DNA from: Oscillospiraceae bacterium
GTDB taxonomy: Bacteria > Bacillota > Clostridia > Oscillospirales > Oscillospiraceae
Direction: 5' to 3'
Assembly: GCA_022794215.1 (NCBI GenBank)
Contig: JAAWEH010000022.1
Coordinates: forward strand, 1-64,000
DNA length: 64,000 bases
The notes under the pieces are model-generated. The model made no database searches. It was not told the DNA's origin and worked only from the letters and a program-made list of their open reading frames with translations. This document shows, piece by piece, positions 17,657 through 25,902 of this stretch. Every line of letters starts with the position of its first letter. Position 1 is the first letter of the stretch. A program made the position numbers and the translations under genes.

Positions 17657-18622
17657 TTACTTCTCCATAGCCTCCACAGCGGCCTCGAAAGCTTCCACGG
17701 TCGCGTCGGCGTTTTCGGCGATGAGGAACATGAACCAGTCGCCGGAGGTGACGAACTTGGCGTTCTCCACCTTGGGGAGGTTTTGGGCCAGGTACCAGGA
17801 GAAGGTGTCCTCCTGCTGCTGGCGGTAGGACTCAAAGGCCGCCTTCAGGGACTCCTCCTGATCCTTGGCCAGCTTGCCCAGCACCAGGGTGTCGGGGGAG
17901 GTCATCATGGGGAGGAAGGCCACGCCCTCGGTGATCTGCTCGGCAGTGAAGCCGTGGGCCTCGCCGTAGAACTCCACCAGCTCATCGGGGGTGGACTTCA
18001 TGCCAATTCCCATGCCGGCGGTCTCCATCAGCTGGTAGGCCAGCTTCATGAGGGGGGTGCCGTTGGGGGTGGTGATCTCGTAGCTCTCCCCCTCGTCGGT
18101 GGAGTTGTCGGTGACGGTGACGCCCTCCAGCAGATTCAGTACGGCGGCGGGGACGTAGGTCACGCCGTCGATGAGCAGGGCCTCGCTGTTTTCCACCTTC
18201 TCGTCGTTGACCGAGATGGACATGTCGTTGAAGTCGGTGAGGATCAGGTCGTTGCCCAGGTAGAAGGTGCTTTGATAGGCGTCCCCATCCCAGTAGGCGC
18301 TGCCGTAGTCAGCCTGGATCACGGCACGGAGGGGGAGGTAGCCGGCGGGGACATTGGAGATCTCGCTGAGGAGGACGTTGACGGTCTCGCTGCCCCAGCC
18401 GGGAACCTCGCGGTCGTAATCGTAGCTCTCCAAAACCTTGCCGTTGATGGTGATGGTCTTGTCATAGCTGCCGGCGTTGGGGTTGGGGGAAATGAGCATG
18501 GGGCCCCGGGCGCCGTCGGCAGGCGTCCAGCCCTCGGGCCTATCCACAGCCAGGGCGGAAACGCCCAGGGAGGCGGTAATGCTCAGGGCCAGCGCCCCGG
18601 CGGAAATACGTTTCAGATTCAT
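17657..18622 (-). CDS. Secreted protein: copper-amine-oxidase-N-like domain plus DUF4358-like domain
   Basis: A 321-residue exported protein. Residues 1-26 are a Sec signal (MNLKRISAGALALSITASLG, cleavage likely after ALA). Residues about 55-180 have the stalk-domain pattern of copper amine oxidase N-terminal-like modules (INGKVLESYDYD, AGYLPLRAVIQADYG, SISVNDEKVENSEALLIDGVTYVP). The last 70 residues (AAFESYRQQQEDTFSWYLAQ ... FLIAENADATVEAFEAAV) look like DUF4358. Function is unknown; a cell-envelope role is likely. The ATG follows AAGGAGAG. The combination of the two modules is a reasonable but not certain reading. Confidence 0.65.
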   Translation of the reverse strand: MNLKRISAGALALSITASLGVSALAVDRPEGWTPADGARGPMLISPNPNAGSYDKTITINGKVLESYDYDREVPGWGSETVNVLLSEISNVPAGYLPLRAVIQADYGSAYWDGDAYQSTFYLGNDLILTDFNDMSISVNDEKVENSEALLIDGVTYVPAAVLNLLEGVTVTDNSTDEGESYEITTPNGTPLMKLAYQLMETAGMGIGMKSTPDELVEFYGEAHGFTAEQITEGVAFLPMMTSPDTLVLGKLAKDQEESLKAAFESYRQQQEDTFSWYLAQNLPKVENAKFVTSGDWFMFLIAENADATVEAFEAAVEAMEK

Positions 18623-18829
18623 GCTGGTTCTCTCCTTTTTTCTTTTTGGATCTGTCGATCCCAGTTATGTTACCACACCTTTGACGATTGGTGGCAAAAA
18701 AAGTTCCCGTGAAAAGCTTATTTTTTGAAAATTTTATTTTTTGCTCCGGCTGTCGGGCTCTTCATTTTTCCCGTCGGCTGTGCTACAATGGCGGAAAGGT
18801 AGTTTGCCGCAGAAAGGAAGTCGTTCTTT

Positions 18830-20086
18830 ATGGCACATATCGCCGAGCTCATTGCGGTGGGCACTGAGCTGCTGTTGGGCAGCATTGCCAACACGGATGC
18901 ACAGATTCTTTCCCGGGAGCTGTCCGCCCTGGGCATAACCGTTTACTATCACACGGTAGTAGGGGACAATCCGGAGCGGCTGCGCCGGGCGGTGGAGGTT
19001 GCTAAGGAACGGGCCGACATTATTATCACCACCGGGGGGCTGGGGCCAACCTGCGACGACCTGACCAAGAGCGTTTTGGCCCAATGCTTTGGTAAGGAGC
19101 TGGTCTTTAACCAGGAGGCGGCCAAACGGATGGCGGCCTACTTTTGGAGGCTCCACCCGGACACAGGGGAGATGCCGGAGAACAATTACCAGCAGGCCTG
19201 GCTGCCCGAGGGCTGCGTTCCCTTCCAAAACGACTGGGGCACCGCGCCGGGCTGCGGCTTTGAGGCCGGCGGGGTGCGGGTGATCATGCTTCCCGGGCCG
19301 CCCAGCGAATGTGCGCCCATGTTCCGCCACAGGGCCGTGCCCTATCTGCAGGATCTAACCGACGGGGTCATCGTCAGCCGCTCGGTGCGGATCTTCGGGC
19401 TGGGGGAATCGGAGGTGGAAAGCCTGCTGCGGGAGCAGATGAACGCCATGGAGAACCCTACCCTGGCCCCTTATGCCAAGGAGGGGGAGGTAGAGCTGCG
19501 CATCACCGCCAAGGCCGGAGACGAGGACTCCGCCCGGGCCCTCATCGCCCCGGTGGAGCAGCAGCTTTTGGAGCGGTTCGGGGAGCTGGTCTACGGGGTG
19601 GATGAGCCCTCGCTGGAGGCGGTTTGCCTGCGCCTGCTCCGGGAAAAGGGGGTTACCCTGTCCGCGGCGGAAAGCTGCACCGGGGGGCTCATCGCCAAGC
19701 GCATCACCGATTTGCCCGGGGCCTCCGCCGTCTTTAAGGGCGGGGTGGTCAGCTATTGGAGCGAGGTAAAGCACAACGTCCTGAATGTGCCCCAGCCGCT
19801 GCTGGATCGGTGCGGGGCCGTGTCGCAGCCGGTGGCGGGAGCTATGGCCCAGGGCGTTCGGACGCTTACAGGCTCCGACCTGGCCGTGGCCGTTACCGGC
19901 GTGGCCGGACCCGAGCCCGACGACCGGGACAACCCGGTGGGTCTGGTCTTTGCCGCCCTGTCCACACCGGAGGGCACCTACGTACGGGAGATTTACGGGG
20001 CCGGAAGCCGGGAGCGGATCCGGCAGGTGGCGGCCAACCACGCTTTGGACCTGGTGCGGCGGTATCTTACGGGGCTGCCCTTCTAA
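18830..20086 (+). CDS. cinA: CinA-like protein: nicotinamide-nucleotide amidase with MoCF-like domain
   Basis: A 418-residue protein. The N-terminal domain (IAVGTELLLGSIANTDAQIL, ITTGGLGPTCDDLTKSVLA, LPGPPSECAPMF) is the molybdopterin-binding-like COG1058 fold, linked to ADP-ribose pyrophosphatase activity. The C-terminal domain from about residue 260 (LSAAESCTGGLIAKRITDLP, YWSEVKHNVLNVP, AVTGVAGPEPDDRDNPVGLVF) deamidates nicotinamide mononucleotide in NAD salvage. In other bacteria cinA often joins recA in competence or SOS operons; here it is alone with no LexA box seen. The ATG follows AGAAAGGAAG. Confidence 0.95.
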   Translation: MAHIAELIAVGTELLLGSIANTDAQILSRELSALGITVYYHTVVGDNPERLRRAVEVAKERADIIITTGGLGPTCDDLTKSVLAQCFGKELVFNQEAAKRMAAYFWRLHPDTGEMPENNYQQAWLPEGCVPFQNDWGTAPGCGFEAGGVRVIMLPGPPSECAPMFRHRAVPYLQDLTDGVIVSRSVRIFGLGESEVESLLREQMNAMENPTLAPYAKEGEVELRITAKAGDEDSARALIAPVEQQLLERFGELVYGVDEPSLEAVCLRLLREKGVTLSAAESCTGGLIAKRITDLPGASAVFKGGVVSYWSEVKHNVLNVPQPLLDRCGAVSQPVAGAMAQGVRTLTGSDLAVAVTGVAGPEPDDRDNPVGLVFAALSTPEGTYVREIYGAGSRERIRQVAANHALDLVRRYLTGLPF

Positions 20087-20115
20087 AGCCGCCGGCCCCA
20101 GGCATTGCCTTTATC

Positions 20116-20144
20116 TTGACATTTTTGTCAAAATCGTTTATCCT
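20116..20144 (+). promoter_or_regulatory. Promoter with palindrome ahead of the BlaI-type gene
   Basis: -35 TTGACA (20116-20121), 17-base spacer, -10 TATCCT (20139-20144). The -35 is the left arm of a perfect palindrome TTGACATTTTTGTCAA (20116-20131), a plausible autoregulatory operator. Confidence 0.6.
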
Positions 20145-20187
20145 TAGAGTATTCATTGCTTGAAATACAAAGAATCGAGGGGTCTTT

Positions 20188-20523
20188 ATGTCTGATTACA
20201 GCAGCCGTCGCATCTCGGAAGCAGAGCTCTCCGTCATGGAAGCTCTTTGGGATACGGGCACTCCCATGACCGCCAAAGACCTCCAGATCCTGTTGAAAGA
20301 GCGCCGGGACTGGGAGCGCACCACCGTCCGCTCCCTGCTGACCCGGCTTCAGGAGAAGGGGTCGGTTCAGGTGTCCAAGGAGAACGATGTGGCCACCTAT
20401 GCCCCCGCCTTTACCAAGGAGGAGTACGGCTGGGATCTGGCCGAGGTGCTGGTTCTGCGGCTCTACAACGGGGACGCCCAGGCGCTGGTGGCCACGCTGA
20501 AGGCCCACGGGCTGCTTGCCTGA
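20188..20523 (+). CDS. BlaI/MecI/CopY-family transcriptional repressor
   Basis: A 111-residue winged-helix protein: ISEAELSVMEALWDTGTPMT, then TTVRSLLTRLQEKGSVQV (recognition helix and wing) and a C-terminal dimerisation stretch. It matches the BlaI/MecI/CopY group, which repress beta-lactamase or metal-transport genes. No BlaR1-type M56 sensor protease or beta-lactamase is adjacent, so the target and signal are not evident. A palindrome over its own promoter suggests autoregulation. A strong terminator follows, so it is monocistronic. Confidence 0.85.
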   Translation: MSDYSSRRISEAELSVMEALWDTGTPMTAKDLQILLKERRDWERTTVRSLLTRLQEKGSVQVSKENDVATYAPAFTKEEYGWDLAEVLVLRLYNGDAQALVATLKAHGLLA

Positions 20524-20540
20524 TAGAAGGGGAACGGTTT

Positions 20541-20589
20541 ATAGCGGAACGTATTTTTGAAAAGAAAAATACGTTCCGCTATTCTTTTT
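20541..20589 (+). terminator. Terminator after the BlaI-type gene
   Basis: Perfect arms ATAGCGGAACGTATTTTT and its complement, then TTCTTTTT. Confidence 0.9.
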
Positions 20590-20602
20590 GTGCATTAAAA
20601 CG

Positions 20603-20631
20603 TTGATTTTCCACGGCTTGGAGTGTATAAT
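20603..20631 (+). promoter_or_regulatory. Promoter of typA
   Basis: -35 TTGATT (20603-20608), 17-base spacer, -10 TATAAT (20626-20631), 54 bases upstream of the typA start. Confidence 0.65.
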
Positions 20632-20684
20632 AGCAAACCGTATGGATTTTATTTTGATAGGCTAAAGATTTGAGGTGCGAGACA

Positions 20685-22508
20685 TTGCAGAACAACAAGT
20701 TACGAAACGTGGCCATCATCGCCCACGTAGATCATGGCAAGACCACGTTGGTGGACGAGATGCTCAAGCAGGGCGGCATCTACCGGGAAAACCAGGCCAC
20801 CGTGGACCGGGTCATGGACTCCGGCGATTTGGAGCGGGAGCGGGGCATCACCATCCTGGCCAAGAACACCGCCGTCCACTACAAGGACACCAAGATTAAC
20901 ATCGTGGACACCCCGGGCCACGCCGACTTCGGCGGCGAGGTGGAGCGGATCCTGAAGATGGTCAACGGCGTCATCCTGCTGGTGGACGCCGCCGAGGGCC
21001 CCATGCCCCAGACCCGGTTCGTTCTCAGCCGGGCTCTGGAGCTGGGCCACCGGGTTATTGTAGTGGTCAACAAGATCGACCGGCCCGACCAGCGGATCCA
21101 CGAGGTGGTAGACGAGGTGCTGGAGCTGCTGCTGGATTTGGACGCCACCACCGAGCAGCTGGACTCCCCCATGCTGTTCTGCTCCGGCCGGCAGGGAACC
21201 GCGTCCTATTCCCCCGACGCCCCCGGCACCGACCTCACCCCCCTCTTTGAGACCATTTTGGATTACATTCCCGCCCCCGAAGCCGATGAGAGCGCCCCCT
21301 TCCAGATGCTGGTCTCCTCCATTGACTACAACGAGTTTGTGGGCCGGATCGCCGTGGGCCGGATCGAGCGGGGCACCATCAAGCAGAATGAAGAGATCGC
21401 GGTGTGCAACTTCCACACCCCCGACGCCGCCCCCAAGAAGGCCAAGGCCACCGCCATCTATCAGTTTGACGGTCTGGCCCGGGTACCCGCCACCGAAGCC
21501 ACCGCAGGCAACATTATCGCCATGAGCGGCATCGGGGACATCACCATCGGCGACACCATCTGCGCCCCCACCGCCATTGAGCCTATGGAGTTTGTCAAGA
21601 TCTCCGCCCCCACCATGGAGATGACTTTCTCGGTCAACGACTCCCCCTTCGCCGGACGGGAGGGCAAGTTCGTCACCTCCCGGCAGCTCCGGGAGCGGCT
21701 CCAGCGGGAGACCCTGAAGGACGTGTCCCTCCGGGTCACCGAGACCGACAACACCGACTCCTTTAACGTGGCCGGCCGGGGCGAGATGAGCCTTTCCATC
21801 CTCATGGAGACCATGCGCCGGGAGGGCTACGAGTTCCAGGTCTCTCCCCCCCGGGTGCTCTTCCAGGAGATCGACGGGAAAAAGTGCGAGCCCATTGAGC
21901 GCCTGGTGGTGGACGTGCCCGCCGACTGCGTGGGCAGCGTCATCGAGGCCATCGGCCGCCGGAAGGGCGACATGCTGGACATGACCCCCGTGGGCGACCG
22001 GATGAAGGTGCAGTTTTTGGTGCCCAGCCGGGGCCTGTTCGGTTACCGCAACGAGTTTTTGACCGCCACCAAGGGCGAGGGCATTATGGCCAGCGTCTTT
22101 GAGGAGTACGCCCCCATGAAGGGGGAAATCGCCCGGCGGAACACCGGAAGCCTGGTGGCCTTTGAGACCGGCGAGGCGGTGACCTACGGTCTCTATAACG
22201 CCCAGGAGCGGGGCGCCCTCTTCATCGGCGCCGGCACCCCGGTCTACGCCGGCATGATCGTGGGCGAGTGCCCCAAGCAGGAGGACATCTCGGTCAACGT
22301 CTGCAAGAAAAAGCAGCTGACCAACATGCGGGCCTCCGGCTCGGACGACGCTCTGCGCCTGGTGCCTCCCCGCCAGATGAGTCTGGAACAGGATCTGGAG
22401 TTCCTGGCCGACGACGAGCTGCTGGAGTGCACCCCGGAGAACCTCCGCCTTCGCAAGCGCATTCTGGATCACAGCGCCCGGATGCGGGAGGCCAGCAAGA
22501 AAAAGTAA
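20685..22508 (+). CDS. typA: Ribosome-associated GTPase TypA/BipA
   Basis: A 607-residue translational GTPase involved in ribosome assembly and stress adaptation. G1 AHVDHGKTTLVDEMLKQ, switch I RERGITILAKNTAV, G3 DTPGHADFGGEVERIL, G4 NKIDRPDQR, followed by EF-G-like domains and the BipA-specific C-terminal domain (GRGEMSLSILMETMRREGYE, PSRGLFGYRNEFLT, KKKQLTNMRASGSDDALRL). The TTG at 20685 is chosen because GAGGTG lies seven bases upstream; a TTG five codons earlier has no such signal. Transcribed alone from its own promoter to a terminator. Confidence 0.96.
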   Translation: MQNNKLRNVAIIAHVDHGKTTLVDEMLKQGGIYRENQATVDRVMDSGDLERERGITILAKNTAVHYKDTKINIVDTPGHADFGGEVERILKMVNGVILLVDAAEGPMPQTRFVLSRALELGHRVIVVVNKIDRPDQRIHEVVDEVLELLLDLDATTEQLDSPMLFCSGRQGTASYSPDAPGTDLTPLFETILDYIPAPEADESAPFQMLVSSIDYNEFVGRIAVGRIERGTIKQNEEIAVCNFHTPDAAPKKAKATAIYQFDGLARVPATEATAGNIIAMSGIGDITIGDTICAPTAIEPMEFVKISAPTMEMTFSVNDSPFAGREGKFVTSRQLRERLQRETLKDVSLRVTETDNTDSFNVAGRGEMSLSILMETMRREGYEFQVSPPRVLFQEIDGKKCEPIERLVVDVPADCVGSVIEAIGRRKGDMLDMTPVGDRMKVQFLVPSRGLFGYRNEFLTATKGEGIMASVFEEYAPMKGEIARRNTGSLVAFETGEAVTYGLYNAQERGALFIGAGTPVYAGMIVGECPKQEDISVNVCKKKQLTNMRASGSDDALRLVPPRQMSLEQDLEFLADDELLECTPENLRLRKRILDHSARMREASKKK

Positions 22509-22520
22509 ACCCAGGCTGTA

Positions 22521-22560
22521 AAAAGCCCCCGGACAGACGTCCGGGGGCTTTCTTTTTTCT
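22521..22560. terminator. Terminator of typA (and convergent SDR gene)
   Basis: Hairpin AAAGCCCCCGGAC / GTCCGGGGGCTTT with T-rich sequence on the + side and A-rich sequence on the other. Confidence 0.88.
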
Positions 22561-22564
22561 TTTT

Positions 22565-23323
22565 TTAAAAGGAGGTCCAGCCGCCGTCCACCTCCAGGAT
22601 CACGCCGCTGACATAGGCCGAGTCGTCACTGGCCAGAAAGAGCGCGGCGTTGGCGATGTCCGTGGCCTCGCCGGGGGCGGGGGAAAGAGCCAGAACCGGG
22701 CCCACCTTCTGGTAGCCGTCCATATTGGGGCGGCCCATGGCGGAAGCGATCTCGGTATTGATGCCGCCGGGGGCGATGACGTTGCAGCGGATGCCGTCCG
22801 CCTTATACATAAAAGCAGTGCTGCGGCTCATGGCGTTGAGAGCCGCCTTGGACGCGCCGTAGACCGGGCCTGCGGCCTGGTGCATGGAGCCGACGGAGGA
22901 CACGTTGATGATGTTGCCCCCCTTGCCCTGGCTGAGGAACACCTGGCAGGCCTTCCGCATGGCGGCCAGGGGGCCGTAAACGTTGATGGCCATGACCTGG
23001 TCGTACTTCTCGTCGGTGACCTGGGCGATGGGGGCCATGTCGTCCATAACGCCGGCGTTGTTTACCAGCACATCCAGCCGGCCAAACTCCTTTACCGCCA
23101 GGTCGATCATGCCCTCGCAGTCCTCCCGCTTGGATACGTCGCCGACAAAAACGGCCACCTTGCCGGGGGCATCCTTCAGGCTGGCGGCCAAGTCCTCCAG
23201 CCGCTCCTTCCGCCGGGCCACCGCCACTACGCTGGCGCCCTCCTTGGCAAAAAGCTCCACCATGGCCTTCCCCATGCCCGAGGAGGCGCCGGTGACTACG
23301 ATCGATTTATCTTTCAGCTTCAT
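22565..23323 (-). CDS. Short-chain dehydrogenase/reductase (SDR), substrate unknown
   Basis: A 252-residue classical SDR: cofactor motif VTGASSGMGKAM (TGxxxGxG), NNAG in DVLVNNAGVMDDM, catalytic Ser in INVSSVGSMHQ and YxxxK in VYGASKAALN, closing with YVSGVILEVDGGW. An arginine pair after the second strand (VARRKERLEDLA) suggests NADP(H). It could be a 3-oxoacyl-ACP reductase-like or alcohol/hydroxysteroid dehydrogenase; nothing nearby decides. It has a good promoter with a palindrome over the -10 region, so regulation is likely. Confidence 0.88.
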   Translation of the reverse strand: MKLKDKSIVVTGASSGMGKAMVELFAKEGASVVAVARRKERLEDLAASLKDAPGKVAVFVGDVSKREDCEGMIDLAVKEFGRLDVLVNNAGVMDDMAPIAQVTDEKYDQVMAINVYGPLAAMRKACQVFLSQGKGGNIINVSSVGSMHQAAGPVYGASKAALNAMSRSTAFMYKADGIRCNVIAPGGINTEIASAMGRPNMDGYQKVGPVLALSPAPGEATDIANAALFLASDDSAYVSGVILEVDGGWTSF

Positions 23324-23380
23324 GATCCCTTTCTCCTTTCCATATTTCGGAACCTCGAAATTTTATTCCCAAAATAGTTT

Positions 23381-23414
23381 GTTATAATTATAACACTCCT
23401 CTTGCGAAAGTCAA
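23381..23414 (-). promoter_or_regulatory. SDR promoter with palindromic -10 region
   Basis: Minus strand -35 TTGACT (23409-23414), 16-base spacer, -10 TATAAT (23387-23392). The -10 is embedded in a perfect 14-bp palindrome GTTATAATTATAAC (23381-23394), a possible operator. Confidence 0.6.
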
Positions 23415-23483
23415 GGCCAACTTGCTTTTTGGGAGGGTTGGGTGTATCATATAGCCAAACTTTTCCTCAAGGAGGACTTTTTT

Positions 23484-23861
23484 ATGAACAAAACCATCGC
23501 CACTCCTTCCGCCCCCGCCGCTGTGGGGCCCTACTGTCAGGCAAAGCTGTGCGGCAACACCCTGTACACCTCCGGGCAGCTGGGGCTGATCCCCGCCACG
23601 GGAAAGTTGGCTGAGGGGGGGATTGAGGCCCAGGCAAAGCAGGCTTTGGAAAATATCGGGGCTGTTTTGAAGGCGGCGGAGATGGACTACGGCGACGTGG
23701 CCAAGACCACCTGCTTTCTGGCGGATATTGCCGATTTCGCCGCTTTTAACGCCGTCTACGCCCAGTTTTTCAAGGGGGAAGTCCCCGCCCGCTCCTGTTT
23801 TCAGGTAGCGGCCCTGCCCCTGGGGGCGCTGGTGGAGATCGAGTGCATCGCAGTGAAGTAA
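23484..23861 (+). CDS. ridA: RidA family reactive imine/enamine deaminase
   Basis: A 125-residue YjgF/YER057c/UK114-family protein that hydrolyses reactive 2-aminoacrylate and similar enamines. Typical features: SAPAAVGPYCQAKLCGNTLY, TSGQLGLIPATGKL, GGIEAQAKQALENIGAVLKA, the conserved Arg in VPARSCFQVAALPLGALVEIE, which binds the substrate carboxylate, and the terminal EIECIAVK. The ATG at 23484 follows AAGGAGGA. It is monocistronic with a terminator. Confidence 0.94.
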   Translation: MNKTIATPSAPAAVGPYCQAKLCGNTLYTSGQLGLIPATGKLAEGGIEAQAKQALENIGAVLKAAEMDYGDVAKTTCFLADIADFAAFNAVYAQFFKGEVPARSCFQVAALPLGALVEIECIAVK

Positions 23862-23871
23862 GAGCGGCTGT

Positions 23872-23912
23872 TAAACAGCTCCCGCCCAAAAGGACGGGAG
23901 CTGTTTTCTTTT
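23872..23912 (+). terminator. Terminator of ridA
   Basis: Arms AAACAGCTCCCG / CGGGAGCTGTTT with T-rich tail; borders the stop codon of the convergent gene at 23911. Confidence 0.85.
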
Positions 23913-24147
23913 AATAATCGGCAAAGGGGAGGTAGGACCAGCCCAGCATAACCCCCTCGTTGATCTCCCCCCAGGCGCCGTCGGGATAGGTATAAATGAA
24001 ATGTCCGTTTTCATAGAAGGCCATCTCGCTGGCCAGTTCCCCGCCTGTGTCTATATATTGGATCAGGACGTGCCGCTCCTCCTTCGGGCGCTCCTCCAGC
24101 GGCCTCCATTTGATGATGGTGAATTTTTTGGGTTCGGGAATTTTCAT
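23911..24147 (-). CDS. Small hypothetical protein, DUF551-like pattern
   Basis: A 78-residue soluble protein: MKIPEPKKFTIIKWRPLEER, then PKEERHVLIQYID, and a tryptophan-rich end VMLGWSYLPFADY. The order (W-x-P-L, a short loop, V-L-I/V-x-Y, then a closing W-x-x-L-P) resembles DUF551-type phage/conjugative-element proteins, but the match is loose. ATG at 24147 follows GGACGGAG. It is divergent from a ribbon-helix-helix gene across a region with repeated TGTCTTACA-type sites. Confidence 0.5.
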   Translation of the reverse strand: MKIPEPKKFTIIKWRPLEERPKEERHVLIQYIDTGGELASEMAFYENGHFIYTYPDGAWGEINEGVMLGWSYLPFADY

Positions 24148-24170
24148 TATTTTCTCCGTCCTTTCTGTGC

Positions 24171-24232
24171 TACATTTGTCTTGCATATTAATAGCACGTT
24201 TTGTCTTACAATTCAAGCATAAATGTAAGACA
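24171..24232. promoter_or_regulatory. Divergent control region with repeated TTGTCTTRCA sites
   Basis: A perfect inverted pair TGTCTTACA (24202-24210) and TGTAAGACA (24224-24232), plus a direct copy TTTGTCTTGCA (24175-24185), lie between two divergent small genes. This is the expected kind of target for the adjacent ribbon-helix-helix protein. Confidence 0.55.
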
Positions 24233-24246
24233 GGAGGGTGACAAAC

Positions 24247-24432
24247 GTGGCACGCAAACGAAAGTTTCAAATTCCCGCCATTCCCCCCACCACCTCAAAG
24301 AGTATCCGCTTTCCCAACAATATTATTGAGGAAGTAGAGGCCGCCATACAAGGTACAACCTGTACTTTTTCCGCATTTGTCGTGGAGGCCACCCGGTTGG
24401 CCTTGGAGGATTTACAGGATTCTGAGGGTTGA
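24247..24432 (+). CDS. Small ribbon-helix-helix-like DNA-binding protein
   Basis: A 61-residue basic protein, MARKRKFQIPAIPPTTSKSI, then RFPNNIIEEVEAAIQG (strand plus helix A) and CTFSAFVVEATRLALEDL (helix B), the layout of Arc/CopG-type RHH proteins. The GTG at 24247 is used since AGGAGG ends nine bases earlier; a GTG three codons earlier touches it. It probably binds the repeated sites just upstream and regulates itself and the divergent gene (inference). Confidence 0.6.
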   Translation: MARKRKFQIPAIPPTTSKSIRFPNNIIEEVEAAIQGTTCTFSAFVVEATRLALEDLQDSEG

Positions 24433-24445
24433 GTGCAAGGTTTAT

Positions 24446-24484
24446 AGAAGGCCGTTCTTCCTCCGGGAAGAACGGCCTTTTTTC
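24446..24484 (+). terminator. Terminator after the RHH gene
   Basis: Arms AAGGCCGTTCTTCC / GGAAGAACGGCCTT followed by TTTTT. Confidence 0.88.
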
Positions 24485-24565
24485 TGCTTGGCAAAATGCT
24501 CTGTTTGTAAATAGAGGCTTACTCTTCCCCCCTCGTTATTCCGGCCAAGACGGAACGGGAAGCGG

Positions 24566-25756
24566 TTATGGGACGGAGGGCTTCTCCTTTTTTTCGGCGT
24601 TCCCCTTCAGCAGTCTCTCATGCCCGAACACCATCAGGGCCAGGAGGAGAGAGAGGAAGATGGGCAGATAGGAAACCCCGATGTGCTCGGCCAGCACCCC
24701 GAAGAGGGGCGGCATCAGAAGGCTGCCGGTGTAGGCGCTGGCCATCTGGACGCCGATGATGGCCTGGCTCCGCTCCGCCCCGAAGAGCTCCGGGATGGAG
24801 TGGATAATGCTGGGGTAGATGGGGGCGCAGCCCAGACCCACCAGGATAAGCCCTGCCAAGGCCGCCTGCGGCCCCGCCGGGAGGAACAGGGCGGCGACGC
24901 CCAGAAGGATGATACCCTGGCCCAGGCGGATCATCTGATGGTCGTTCCATTTTAGCGTGAGAAAGCCGCAGACGGCCCGGCCCAGGGTGATGCCCAGGTA
25001 GAAAAGGCCTGCGCAGCCCGCCGCTGTCTCTGCCTCCATGCCCCGGGCCAGGGTCAGGTAGCTGCCGGCCCAGAGGCCGGCGCCGGACTCCAGGGCGCAG
25101 TAGCAGAAAAAGACGGCAATGATGGCCCGGACGCCGGGGATGGCCAGCACCTCTTTGAGGGAAAGGGGCCGGGCGGGATCATCGGGGCTTTCCTCGGGGG
25201 CGGCAGCAGACCGCCGGTTCCAGAGGGGGAGGCTGATCACCAGAATGGCGGTGAGGGCGATCTGCAGAAAGGCCACCGCCCGGTAGCCCATGCCCCACCC
25301 CAGGCCGCCGGCGAGGGCCCAGCCCATGATGTACGGCCCTGCCGTAGCCCCAAGACCCCACATACAATGGAGCCAGCTCATGTGCCGGCTGGCATAGTGA
25401 AGGGCCACATAGTTGTTGAGGGCGGCATCCACGCTGCCCGCTCCCAAACCGTAGGGGATGGCCCACAGGCACAGCATCCAAAAGGAGCCGCTGACGGAAA
25501 AGCCCAGCAGGGCCGCCGCCGTAAGCCCCACGCTGACAGCGGTGACCTTTCCGGCCCCGAACCGGCGGGTGAGCCGGTCGCTTTGCAGGCTGGATAGGAT
25601 GGTGCCCACCGAGATGATCATAGAGATCGCCCCGGCATAGGACACGGGAACTCCAAATCCGGGGTACATGGTGGGCCAGGCCGCTCCCAAAAGGGCGTCA
25701 GGCAAGCCCAGGCTGATAAAGGACAGATAGATAACAGCAAGAAGCAAATGAACCAT
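24566..25756 (-). CDS. Major facilitator superfamily transporter
   Basis: A 396-residue permease with about 12 membrane helices split by a cytoplasmic loop near residues 185-205 (LWNRRSAAAPEESPDDPARP). Helix 1 carries LSFISLGLPDALLGAAWPTM, and the loop after helix 2 has SDRLTRRFGAGKV, the usual MFS motif-A position. The overall form resembles fucose-permease-like or sugar/drug MFS proteins; substrate cannot be inferred. The start follows GAGAGGAA. It has no operon partners. Confidence 0.85.
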   Translation of the reverse strand: MVHLLLAVIYLSFISLGLPDALLGAAWPTMYPGFGVPVSYAGAISMIISVGTILSSLQSDRLTRRFGAGKVTAVSVGLTAAALLGFSVSGSFWMLCLWAIPYGLGAGSVDAALNNYVALHYASRHMSWLHCMWGLGATAGPYIMGWALAGGLGWGMGYRAVAFLQIALTAILVISLPLWNRRSAAAPEESPDDPARPLSLKEVLAIPGVRAIIAVFFCYCALESGAGLWAGSYLTLARGMEAETAAGCAGLFYLGITLGRAVCGFLTLKWNDHQMIRLGQGIILLGVAALFLPAGPQAALAGLILVGLGCAPIYPSIIHSIPELFGAERSQAIIGVQMASAYTGSLLMPPLFGVLAEHIGVSYLPIFLSLLLALMVFGHERLLKGNAEKKEKPSVP

Positions 25757-25839
25757 GGGGATCGTTCCTCTCTTTTTGTGCTCGTGGGATTATAGCACGA
25801 AGGCTTACAGGATGCAATCAAAACCGGAAAACCGGGCGA

Positions 25840-25876
25840 AAAAGCGACAGGAGCACCTCACTCCTGTCGCTTTTCT
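25840..25876 (-). terminator. Terminator after the YihY-family gene
   Basis: Arms AAAAGCGACAGGAG / CTCCTGTCGCTTTT; five T follow on the minus strand, 27 bases past the stop at 25903. Confidence 0.8.
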
Positions 25877-25902
25877 GATGTTTAAAAGGGCTCGGAGATG
25901 GT

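Noticed and set aside
20700-22472. 590-codon frame on - opposite typA
   Set aside because: Antisense artefact of GC codon bias.
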